From the NCBI GenBank assembly GCA_028714175.1, contig JAQTMV010000014.1, positions 1-41,275 of the forward strand: 41,275 nt of DNA, written 5' to 3'. The notes beneath the pieces were generated by a model. It did no database searches. It was not told where the DNA came from and saw only the letters and a list, made by a program, of their open reading frames with translations. Every line of letters starts with the position of its first letter. Position 1 is the first letter of the stretch. Shown piece after piece: positions 28,907 to 37,500 of this stretch. Source of the DNA: Methylococcales bacterium. Lineage in GTDB: Bacteria > Pseudomonadota > Gammaproteobacteria > Methylococcales > Methylomonadaceae. The position numbers and the translations under genes are program-made.

Positions 28907-30502
28907 TTAGCAGGCGGGGTTGGTCAGCGGACTTTCCCCGCCTTGCACTGCATCTCCAGACAAAGCAACAGACGATTTATCAAAAGTGCTGAAGCCTTTT
29001 TTGGCAATAAATTGCCCGGCTCGCTTGGATTGTTTCCAAAGTCTGCGCCAATGATCTTCCTTATGATATTCCTTAAGACAACGAAGATAACGCACCTGCT
29101 TGGCTTGTTCGAGTTGCTGAAAAATGGCGGGAATCAAGCCTTCCTCAACATTGTATTCAAAGCCCGGATTTAAATTGACCGGCGCAATTTGATCGATATT
29201 TAAGCCCAATTCTTTCGTTAGCGTATCCATCATCAATCTAATTGCCTGGGCTTTTGCCCCGCAAGGATTCATGACATCATAGGGCGGATGCCACTCCCTG
29301 AGCGGACGCAACTGATCGATATGCGTCAATGCCACAACGACGGGCGGCAAACTGTTCTTGCCCTTAGCTGCAAAACAATTCTGAATGGCCTGCAGCATTT
29401 TTTTATCCGGTTCACGCGCGGCATTGGTTGCGGAAATCGCCAGAAGAATAATGTCACTGCGGATAATTTCTTCCGAAGCTTTTGCAAACGAACGTTGGCA
29501 GTCATCGCTTCCATAACCTTCGCAATCCAGTATAATCGCAGTTTCCAATCCCGGGCGTTCCAGCAGATAAGAAGTAATGCCTTCTGTTGTAGGAGTTGCA
29601 TTGGTTTCGGCTTTTTTTGCTCCGAACAGGGCATTGATGAGGCTGGATTTACCGGCATTAGTCTGGCCTACTACCATTATACGGAAGGGTTCCGTGGACA
29701 CTGCCGATTCCCTGTGTTTAATTTTGTCCAGTTCCTGTTGAGATGGTCGTGTCGCTTTGGCGAATATATCATTGTCCAGAACCAGGCTGCCACTGTAAAG
29801 CTCGATCGCGTAATAGCCTATTTTCTTGATATAGGCATCGATAAGCCAGCGCTTGAGGTCATCAGTGGAATGAGCTAACAGGCTATCGGTAGTCAGTATT
29901 TTGAGTTCGCGAATCATTGCCGACACCGGATCCAGTCCGGCCGATACAATACGAAACAGGCGATAGAGCTCACGCCCGCGATTAACTAACTTGTGACCGC
30001 GGGCAATATCGTTCAGCGAGAAAATATGACTGCCCGGTACGTTTTCCGAAAGATTGACGCGTAACTCTTGCGCCAGCATCTCTATGACTTTGAGCAGATA
30101 GGGTATCTTGATTTCCAACAGAGCGTCTTTACGTTGTGGATAATACTGCTCCGCTACAGACTGCATCACTTCAAGCAAAGTCTGCATATAAAATTGCGAA
30201 GAGGCCAAATCCGGATTGCTGTTTCTGCGTAATACGGAAATTTGCTCGATTTGTTTGTAAGCCAGTTTGTTTTGAGTTGTTTTTTCGACCGTTGTCGAAA
30301 TATCAAGCAGTTCCAGTTGCAAATTCAACCGGTTCAAGCGTTGATTAACGAGCCACCACCCCGCGGCTAAGATTGTTGACGCCGCCAGCCATAAAATCAG
30401 CATTTGATGCAGCCATAACCAGTAAGCTCCTGCTGCCAAAGGGATACTGAACGGGGCAATTATGACTGAAAAATGCATGTGCCAGCGGGTTTTCATTTTC
30501 AT
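28907..30502 (-). CDS. Membrane-anchored GTPase
   Basis: A 531-residue protein. Two membrane helices lie near the N-terminus (HFSVIIAPFSIPLAAGAYWLWL and LILWLAASTILAAGWWLV); a long helical region of about 200 residues follows. The G domain starts near residue 275 with G1 VVGQTNAGKSSLINALFGA, G2 region NATPTTEGITSY, G3 ILDCEGYGSDD and G4 ALTHIDQL. The tail is basic. G4 is THID rather than NKxD, as in several Era-like or septin-like GTPases. It overlaps the preceding GTPase gene by 4 bases (ATGA), so the two are translationally coupled and probably act as a pair. Function unknown; membrane remodelling or organisation is a fair guess, not shown. Confidence 0.85.
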   Translation of the reverse strand: MKMKTRWHMHFSVIIAPFSIPLAAGAYWLWLHQMLILWLAASTILAAGWWLVNQRLNRLNLQLELLDISTTVEKTTQNKLAYKQIEQISVLRRNSNPDLASSQFYMQTLLEVMQSVAEQYYPQRKDALLEIKIPYLLKVIEMLAQELRVNLSENVPGSHIFSLNDIARGHKLVNRGRELYRLFRIVSAGLDPVSAMIRELKILTTDSLLAHSTDDLKRWLIDAYIKKIGYYAIELYSGSLVLDNDIFAKATRPSQQELDKIKHRESAVSTEPFRIMVVGQTNAGKSSLINALFGAKKAETNATPTTEGITSYLLERPGLETAIILDCEGYGSDDCQRSFAKASEEIIRSDIILLAISATNAAREPDKKMLQAIQNCFAAKGKNSLPPVVVALTHIDQLRPLREWHPPYDVMNPCGAKAQAIRLMMDTLTKELGLNIDQIAPVNLNPGFEYNVEEGLIPAIFQQLEQAKQVRYLRCLKEYHKEDHWRRLWKQSKRAGQFIAKKGFSTFDKSSVALSGDAVQGGESPLTNPAC

Positions 30503-31695
30503 TGCAACACCTTATGTTGGATCTCACTCACGTAATCCTTCAGGATGGCCCGGCCCAGTTCAAACTGTTCCGCATAAACAGTTCGGAATAATTCACTGGA
30601 TAACTCTTTTCCGCTGCGTAAATTTTGAAAGTAAACCGTTAACGTCTTGCCTAATGCATAAGTTGTTGCTGCGGTCAGCACGGATGATACGGCCAAACCG
30701 TAGACGGGAATCAGTTTGATTAATTCGCGGCGGCCGATATTGGTCAGTAGAGTAAGACCTAGTGCGCTGCTGATTTCGGCCCAACTTTTTCGATCCAGCT
30801 TGTAATTATAAATTGACGCAATCGTCTGAAACATTTTGGCCTGAACCAGAGTTACGACAGGGATATCAACAAAAGGAATAGGAACGGCGCCTGCCGCACC
30901 TGAAATAAGCGCGTAGGCAACGATATGCGGATGCGCCGCTTTACTATATACATCATGCAGTTCCTTGCGTATTTCTTTCATTTCATGAAGCATCAAGGCA
31001 ACACCGTGCGGCAGTGCTGTTTCCAGGCTTCGCCAAAACGCTTCCAAGCCATAATTGACCGGTTGGTAACCATCTTCAGGCAGTGTTAGATCGACCGGGA
31101 CAAAATAAGCATCGATACCCTTAAATAGCGTTCTTTGTTCAAGCAAGGATCGGCGCAGGTTTTCAGGAATAATTTTAGTCCAGTCCTCATCTTCAAACGG
31201 ATAAGGACTAAAGTGTTCGGAGGCGGGGTCGGTATATCCCTCATGCAATGCAGTTTGCACAACAATAACCGGCCAGTCGGGTTTAGCTTTATGAATCGAT
31301 CTGACAGCCTCCATAACGGCGTGTTGGGAATGATCCATGGCTTTCATTACGACGATCAGCAAGTGAGCCTGTTCCCGGAAAGCTTCAATATCGCCATTCG
31401 GTTCATAATCCACTTCGCCCAGTCCCCGCGTATCCAGGAACCGCATAATGCAATCCCGGGAATCAGGAAAATCATAAATGAATGCAGATCTGGTGCAGGA
31501 GTGCATGCCGTTTCCTATCTGGGCGCGGCTGTCTCCGGTCAGAGCCCTGATGATCGATGTTTTTCCCGATTGAGTCTTCCCCAACAGCCAAAAAACCGGA
31601 GTGGGCATAGACGACTTTATGGTTTCAAGGCGTTCATTGATTTCCTCATCATCAAGACGAGGCGTGAAGACGGTCGAGTAAATTTTTTTCCACAT
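30499..31695 (-). CDS. GTPase with a C-terminal DUF697-like membrane domain
   Basis: A 398-residue protein. The G domain is at the N-terminus: G1 LLGKTQSGKTSIIRALTG (about residues 37-54), G3 FLDTRGLGE, and in place of NKxD the segment VVQTALHEGY. The C-terminal half has hydrophobic helices AYALISGAAGAVPIPFVDIP and LIPVYGLAVSSVLTAATTYAL, as in DUF697/YcjF-like domains, with many glycine and alanine residues. The ATG at 31695 has GAGG nine bases upstream; a TTG 18 bases earlier is less likely. It leads a two-gene unit with the membrane-anchored GTPase. Hydrolysis of nucleotide may be altered given the unusual G4. Confidence 0.85.
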   Translation of the reverse strand: MWKKIYSTVFTPRLDDEEINERLETIKSSMPTPVFWLLGKTQSGKTSIIRALTGDSRAQIGNGMHSCTRSAFIYDFPDSRDCIMRFLDTRGLGEVDYEPNGDIEAFREQAHLLIVVMKAMDHSQHAVMEAVRSIHKAKPDWPVIVVQTALHEGYTDPASEHFSPYPFEDEDWTKIIPENLRRSLLEQRTLFKGIDAYFVPVDLTLPEDGYQPVNYGLEAFWRSLETALPHGVALMLHEMKEIRKELHDVYSKAAHPHIVAYALISGAAGAVPIPFVDIPVVTLVQAKMFQTIASIYNYKLDRKSWAEISSALGLTLLTNIGRRELIKLIPVYGLAVSSVLTAATTYALGKTLTVYFQNLRSGKELSSELFRTVYAEQFELGRAILKDYVSEIQHKVLQ

Positions 31696-31831
31696 ATGCA
31701 AAGCCTCAAACAAGGCCGCAAAATTTTTATGATTTCATGGCTTAGGTGCAGAGTTTATTCTTTGCTTTCATCAGTCCGAAGCAAAATCCAGCAATGAATA
31801 AACCCTATCATGTCTTTAATCACTCGATGAT

Positions 31832-31849
31832 AATAAAGAAATATGACAA
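31832..31849 (-). promoter_or_regulatory. Weak Pho-box-like site before the GTPase operon
   Basis: Minus-strand TTGTCATATTTCTTTATT matches the PhoB box in 13 of 18 positions. The first half is essentially perfect and the second half is poor. A GATTAA lies 10 bases downstream. It is suggestive only. Confidence 0.35.
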
Positions 31850-31924
31850 TATCATGACCTGGGGGAATAATTTCGTTGCTTTAAATCAGCTATCTAAGTT
31901 GATACATTTCGAATGGGATTAACA

Positions 31925-32188
31925 TCAACCGATATTTTGGTTAATATTCATAAGAGTTCTTACTTTCTGTTCCAGCTTCGCCCATGAAAGCAATAGTGGT
32001 TTACGTAAAATTTTGACAGTCAGCACATCTTCCTGAAGCAAATAGTGCGCCTCGATTCCGAGACCTTTAATCAACCCTTTTTCAGTATCGCCGGTAAATC
32101 GCAAGCCATGTTTTTCGGCTGTTTGTCTGGCTTTAATAATGAGTTCGTCCGGATGGTCGACGATCTTGACCTTAATAGATTTTTTCAT
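31925..32188 (-). CDS. Small protein resembling the PHA-granule regulatory family
   Basis: An 87-residue protein, MKKSIKVKIVDHPDELIIKA to the end. I chose the ATG at 32188, since the longer frame runs through the promoter region. The pattern of alternating strands, HGLRFTGDTEKGLIKGLGIE then HYLLQEDVLTVKILRKPLLL, resembles Pfam PHA_gran_rgn (polyhydroxyalkanoic acid system protein, PF09650), by eye only. It would be a small cytosolic alpha/beta protein. It is divergent from the DUF5132-like gene, with the Pho box in the shared region. If the assignment is right, it adds a granule-associated function to this cluster. Confidence 0.6.
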   Translation of the reverse strand: MKKSIKVKIVDHPDELIIKARQTAEKHGLRFTGDTEKGLIKGLGIEAHYLLQEDVLTVKILRKPLLLSWAKLEQKVRTLMNINQNIG

Positions 32189-32210
32189 TTCAACTACTTT
32201 TTGATTGAAA

Positions 32211-32244
32211 TTGTCATATAACTGTAACAATGTGATGTTAAAAA
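32211..32244 (+). promoter_or_regulatory. Pho box upstream of the DUF5132-HMA2 pair
   Basis: TTGTCATATAACTGTAAC matches the PhoB box in 16 of 18 positions (mismatches at 1 and 16). TAAAAA at 32239-32244 is a fair -10 at exactly 10 bases. The start of the DUF5132-like gene is 226 bases beyond the box, so a long 5' leader is implied. Confidence 0.75.
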
Positions 32245-32453
32245 ATAATATATAGTGACATGTTGCGATAAATGTAATAAATGCCTCAACCCGATCTTTA
32301 GGTATTGAAGTGCTCAAATCATCCGTTAAGAGCTTTTTACTGAATCGCTACATCGGAGGTGGCGACTTGCGATTTTGATGATAATCAAAAAAATTATTAT
32401 CAAGCAACAACTGAACAGTACGCCCGCTATGCAACTCCTGGGAAAAGCTGAAT

Positions 32454-32768
32454 ATGATTAAAATAAATGATTTTTTTAAGAGCGGCACCCCTTTGGGAAT
32501 CGCCATTGGCGTTGGCGCCACTGTCTTGGCTACAGCAGTTATTCCAGTACTGCCGGCCCTCGCTAAAGCCGCCCGTCCTGCTGCCCGCGCTGCTATCAAA
32601 TCAGGCATATTGCTCGCGGAAAAAGGGCGGGAGTTCATGGCCGAAGCGAGCGAAGAGCTTGAAGACATTCTTGCCGAGGCCAGGTCCGATCTGCTGCGGG
32701 AAAACAGCATGAGTCAGGCAGAATCTTCAGAGCATGCTGAGGCTTCCACTGATCAAGATGACTTATGA
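32454..32768 (+). CDS. DUF5132-like small membrane protein
   Basis: A 104-residue protein with one Gly/Ala-rich hydrophobic helix near the N-terminus (PLGIAIGVGATVLATAVIPV), then an amphipathic basic helix (ALAKAARPAARAAIKSGILL), then an acidic tail rich in Glu and Asp. This is the layout of DUF5132 proteins, which occur next to HMA2-domain proteins and P-type ATPases in many Proteobacteria. Its stop overlaps the next start (ATGA). It is behind a strong Pho box. No function is known for the family; a membrane scaffold or surface protein is a guess. Confidence 0.75.
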   Translation: MIKINDFFKSGTPLGIAIGVGATVLATAVIPVLPALAKAARPAARAAIKSGILLAEKGREFMAEASEELEDILAEARSDLLRENSMSQAESSEHAEASTDQDDL

Positions 32769-33307
32769 CAGGAAACGAAAGTTATCCTTCAGCATACATT
32801 AAACATCAATTGCCGGGTCGCGTAAGGCTGAAGATTCCGCAAAAAAAAGGCGACTTTCGTTACTTTGACCGTATTGCAGAATTATTCTCCGATTGCCCGG
32901 GTATCACCCAACTACAGCTTAACCCACCTGCGGCCAGTATATTGATTTGCCATGAGATAGAGATCCAATTCTTGAATATTGCCGAATTTGCTCAAACAAA
33001 CGGCCTGTTTACGATCATTGAACAACCGGCGGAAGAGGAGACTTTTTCGATTCCCTATCTGCCTATACCAAAACTCACCTCAACAGGCCTCAGTCGAATT
33101 GACGAGTCGCTGACGGATTTCAGCCGAGGGCTGGTTGATGGGCGCTCCCTATTGTTCCTGGCATTAATCGGGCTGGCCGTTCGTCAGATGACCAAGGGCG
33201 CTATTATGGGACCCGCATCCACCTTGCTTTGGTATGCTTTTAGTGTATTGAAAGAAGAAAATGAAAAAACCTTAGATCCGGACAGTCATCCCGACTTTGA
33301 CTCCTAG
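32765..33307 (+). CDS. HMA2-domain membrane protein without CxxC
   Basis: A 180-residue protein. The N-terminal 90 residues resemble a heavy-metal-associated type 2 domain: IKHQLPGRVRLKIPQKKGDF, GITQLQLNPPAASILICHEI. The metal-binding CxxC of classical HMA domains is absent. The C-terminal half has SLLFLALIGLAVRQMTKGAI and STLLWYAFSVL, one or two membrane helices. The neighbouring P-type ATPase begins with the same PGRxRxKxP module, so the two proteins may interact. Translation is coupled to the DUF5132-like gene. It is convergent with the metK-like gene. Confidence 0.75.
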   Translation: MTGNESYPSAYIKHQLPGRVRLKIPQKKGDFRYFDRIAELFSDCPGITQLQLNPPAASILICHEIEIQFLNIAEFAQTNGLFTIIEQPAEEETFSIPYLPIPKLTSTGLSRIDESLTDFSRGLVDGRSLLFLALIGLAVRQMTKGAIMGPASTLLWYAFSVLKEENEKTLDPDSHPDFDS

Positions 33308-33332
33308 TACGTTGCATAGCCATTGATGGCTT

Positions 33333-34523
33333 TTATTCGGCAAGCAATTCGGCCTTGTCAGTCTTTTCCCAAGGCAAAGGTGAACCATTAGCGCCGAAAT
33401 GCCCGTTGACGGGCAATTTCTGATAAAAGATACCGTCATTTTCTTGCGTAAGCTCGCGTAATTTCAAATCCCTGACAATGGCTCCCAGCCGGAAATCAAA
33501 ATGCCTGAGCAGTCGCCTGCGAATCTCATGATCCTCAATTATCCCGGTTCCTTTTGTCGTCAAATAAACACTGACCGGACCGGGAAAACCGATACTATAA
33601 CTCAATTGAACCTCGCATTGTTCGGCGAGGCCTGCTGCCACGATATTTTTGGCGGCATAGCGGGCTGCATAGGCGCCGACTCTGTCGATACGCGAGGGGC
33701 CCTTGCCGCTCAAAGCCGATCCGCAATGCCTGGCAAAACTTCCGTAAGTATCGCTGTCGGTTTTTCGGCCGGTCATGCCTGAGTGGGCAGAAGGCCCGCT
33801 CCGCACATAAGGACCGTTGGGATTAATGGTAATGCGGGTCAAATTGTCCGGCTTGATAGATGCATGTCGAAAAACCGGGTTGATGACATTATGCCGGAGA
33901 TCTTCTTCGATTTGCGCAAAGGCAGGCAGCGAATCGGGATCGTTACAGCCGACGATGAGGGTAATGCTGTCGATCCGGCTTGGCGTATCATTCACAAATT
34001 CAACTCCGACCTGAGAAGTGCAATCCGGAGAAAAATAATCGATACCTGATTGCCGCCTGGTTTTGGATAATTGCCGGGCCAATTGATTAGCCAACGTGAT
34101 AGGAAGCGGCATTAATTCCGGGGTATGCCGGCAAGCGTAACCGAAGACCGTCGTTTGATGGGAGACGGTGATCCGGTCTATTTCTTCATCATCAACGTTT
34201 GAAAAATTGATTTCCCGGGGGGTCTTTGATTGCTCTATCTGACTGGTCACAACGGTGCATTCGGCGGCATTGAAGTTCTTGGGCCGGTAGCCGACGCCTT
34301 TGATGATGGCGCGCGCTATTTCAGGGATATCGACAATCGCTTCGCTGGCAAACCGCGTGGCAAGAAATATTACATTCTTTGATAGCGCACACTCCGCCGT
34401 TATTCTGGACGTGGGGTCTTGCCGGAGGAAGGCGTCGACAATAGCATCGCTGACGGTATCGCAGAGCCGGTCGGGGTGCCCTTCGGTGACGGATTGAGAG
34501 GTAAAAACAAAGTCAGTGATCAT
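33333..34523 (-). CDS. SAM-synthetase (MetK) paralogue with altered active-site acids
   Basis: A 396-residue protein homologous along its whole length to S-adenosylmethionine synthetase. The N-terminal motif SVTEGHPDRLCDTVSDAIVD, the MTGRKTDSDTYG motif and the AYAARYAAKNIVAAGLAE segment are kept. Aligned by eye to E. coli MetK, GAGDQGLMFGYA becomes TVSHQTTVFGYA (D118 to His), the GGPMGDCGLTGRK segment becomes SGPSAHSGMTGRK (D238 to His), and GGGAFSGKD becomes CGSALSGKG (D271 to Gly). All three are acids that bind substrate or metal. It starts inside the ATPase 3' end, with AGGA before the ATG at 34523, an 11-base overlap. It probably does not serve as the housekeeping SAM synthetase. Confidence 0.85.
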   Translation of the reverse strand: MITDFVFTSQSVTEGHPDRLCDTVSDAIVDAFLRQDPTSRITAECALSKNVIFLATRFASEAIVDIPEIARAIIKGVGYRPKNFNAAECTVVTSQIEQSKTPREINFSNVDDEEIDRITVSHQTTVFGYACRHTPELMPLPITLANQLARQLSKTRRQSGIDYFSPDCTSQVGVEFVNDTPSRIDSITLIVGCNDPDSLPAFAQIEEDLRHNVINPVFRHASIKPDNLTRITINPNGPYVRSGPSAHSGMTGRKTDSDTYGSFARHCGSALSGKGPSRIDRVGAYAARYAAKNIVAAGLAEQCEVQLSYSIGFPGPVSVYLTTKGTGIIEDHEIRRRLLRHFDFRLGAIVRDLKLRELTQENDGIFYQKLPVNGHFGANGSPLPWEKTDKAELLAE

Positions 34524-37500
34524 TTTCATTATCCTGATTAAAGGTATTTTTATTGATCCCTTTTATGGCTTCATTGGCAATAAACGGCAATCCTGCGCCG
34601 GCCAGAATGGCAATCATATCGAAAACGCCTAGAGGACTCAGCCTTAGCAGCCTGCGCAATGGCGGCAATGTCACTGCCAGCACCTGCATTAATGCTGACA
34701 AACCGACGGCGGTATCGAGATAGCGATTGACGGGGCGATTCTCCAAATTAAAAATAGAGGTATGCTCCGACCGGGATCGATAGGCATGGAGAAACTGAGC
34801 GATTGTCAGCGACATGAAAGCATTGGTGCTGGCATTGGGTCCGGGGCCGTAGCGCAGAAGGCTGTACCCGTATACTCCTAAAGTTCCGGCCGAAATGATA
34901 CCTGACTCCCGGATCAGTTTAGCATAATCGCTGCGACTCACAATGGCGGCATTCGGATCACGCGGCGGTCGTTTGAGCACATCAACCTCCGGCGGATCCA
35001 TTGCCAAAGCCAGAGCGGGAAAGATATCCGTAATTAAATTGATCCACAATAGCTGCATCGGATTGAGAATTTCGGGCCCGCCCAAAGCGGCACTGACCAG
35101 CATCACTTCGATTTCGCTGAGATTGGTCGACAGCAGAAAGTGCAGGCTTTTACGAATATTGTCATAAATAGCCCGGCCTTCGCGTATCGCAGTCACCATG
35201 GTTTTCAAGTCGTCGTCTTCCAAAATGACATCGGCTACCGAACGCGCTGCATCGGTACCTTTTTCGCCCAGTGTGACGCCGATATTGGCAGCTTTAAGCG
35301 CGGGGCTATCGTTGATTCCGTCACCGGTCATCGCGACAACTTTTCCGCTCCGCTGCAAGGCTTGCACAATCAGCAGCTTGTGCGCCGGACTGACGCGGGA
35401 AAAAATCGTCGTACGACCCACCAACCCCGCGAGGACGGAAGGATCCAGTTTATCCAGATGTCCGGAGTCGATAATTTCCAGCGGCTTACCTTCAGCGCCA
35501 TTCAGGCCCAGCCTTTTCCCAACGGACAAAGCCGTCGAGCTTTGATCGCCGGTAATCATAACCGTTTCAATGCCGGCATCATGGAACTGGGCCATGAGTT
35601 CTGCCATGCCCGGGCGGATCACATCTTCCATGCCGACCAATCCCAGCCAAATGAGTCCTTGCTGTTTATACCCGGTTATCTCCCCGGTGATGCAATAAGC
35701 CACGCCCAGCACGCGCAAAGCATCGGCGCCAAGCCTTTCGTTCCAGGTTAAAATTGCTTTGCGCCGATCCTCGGACAACTCTTCCAGGCGTCCATCGATG
35801 CTGCATCTCCGGCAAAGTGCGAGAACCTCGGAAGGGCTGCCTTTAACGGCGGTAAAAAATTGCCCATCTTCCAAAGTATGAACAGTAACCATATAGGGCC
35901 GATCTTCGGCGCGGTAATCCACTTTTACCGCGGGACGATGCGCTCTTAAAAAATGGACATCTTCGCCGGCATTAATGGCGATCTGGAGCAGTGCGTTCTC
36001 CGTAGGCGATCCTTGCAAGAAGCAGGCGCCCATTTCAGTAGGCATCGATTCATTACAAAGCACCAGCACTTCCATCATGCGCCGCAACGTTTCATCCGTC
36101 CGGTAAAGGTCGACTTTGGCTTCGCGATGATAAAAGCCTCCCTCCTTGACTTTAATGCCGGTTTGCAACGTTTGCAGCGCCACCACACTCATTTGATTTA
36201 ACGTCAGCGTTCCGGTTTTATCAAGACAAATGACCTGTACCGACCCCAGATTTTCAACAGCAGGCAACTGGCGAATCAGCACTTTCCGGCGCTTCATCTC
36301 CTCGATGCCCAGCGCAAGCGTTGTGGTCGCGACTGTCGGCAGTCCTTCCGGAACCGCAGCGACCGCCAGGGAAATAGATGACATCAACATTTCCAGTAAC
36401 GGGCGGCCGCGTAAAAGCCCTACCACGAACACCAGCACGCAGATACCCGAACTGAGCAAGGCCAGCTGCATGCCCATGTCATCGATTTGCATTTGCATCG
36501 GTGTTACCGGCGTTTTTGTTCCCCCCACCAAATCCTGAATTTTGCCGATTTCGGTATGCCGTCCGGTGGCGACGGCTATCGCCCGGCCGTTGCCGCCGGT
36601 CACCGTCGTCCCCATATAAACCATATTTTGCCGATCGCCCAGAGCGGTGTCCTCTTCGCCCAGGTATTGGTGGTTTTTGCTGACCGGAAGACTCTCGCCG
36701 GTTAAAGGCGATTCGTCTATCGTTAAGCGATGGCTGTCCAATAAACGGGCATCAGCCGCAACATAAGAGCCCGGAGCCAGAACCAGGAGGTCGCCAAACG
36801 CTATCTCCGGCATTGAAATTTCCTGCTTTTTCCCGCCTCGGATCACTATTGCTGTTTCGGGAGTCAACTGCCCCAGGGCATTAATGGTTTTTTCCGCCGA
36901 TTTTTCGGTCACGAAACCAATAACCGAATTGATCACAACAACGGTTACTATAACGGCCGTATCTGCGACGCCTCCCGTAGCCAATGAAACAACTGCCGCT
37001 ACGCCGAGCATCGCCACCGGAGCGGAAACAAATTGCCCTAAAAACATTTGCAAAGATGATCGACCGGCATGCTCGGATAATAGGTTTAGCCCGTACTTCG
37101 CCAGCTTTTTAGCCGCAGCCTCTTGAGTCAGGCCCTCTTCGCTTCCCTGGACGAAATTGATGACCTGGGTGCCGGAAAGCATGTGCCAGAGCTGTTGCGG
37201 CTGAGCTTGATAGCCTGTGACTTCAGGTCTCCGCCGCGCTTTTTTAGGTTTTCGCTCTATGACCTTTTTTGGCGGACGATCGATACTTTCGGTATGACGA
37301 ATAATGGAACAGCCCAATTGCGCTTCGAGCAATTGGGCAATACTGGCCGGCATTTCCCGGGAATCACGAGGCGCTATATATTCAACCAGGAGATTACCCG
37401 TTAACGTATTGGCGCGCACGAGTCTGATTTCATCAAGAACCGTTAATCTGGATTCCAGGTCCGCACGCAGGCGATCGTTCCGATACAGACTGGGCACCTT

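Noticed and set aside
29288-29878. Long plus-strand open frame of 196 codons opposite the membrane-anchored GTPase
   Set aside because: It lies entirely antisense to a gene with clear G motifs, has no ribosome site and no recognisable protein pattern.
28907-31695. Reading the GTPase pair as bacterial dynamins
   Set aside because: Membrane helices and G motifs are present, but I see no dynamin-specific middle or effector region; only a generic membrane-GTPase call is supported.
35140-35751. Long plus-strand open frame of 203 codons opposite the calcium ATPase
   Set aside because: Antisense shadow of a strongly conserved region (hinge and P domain).
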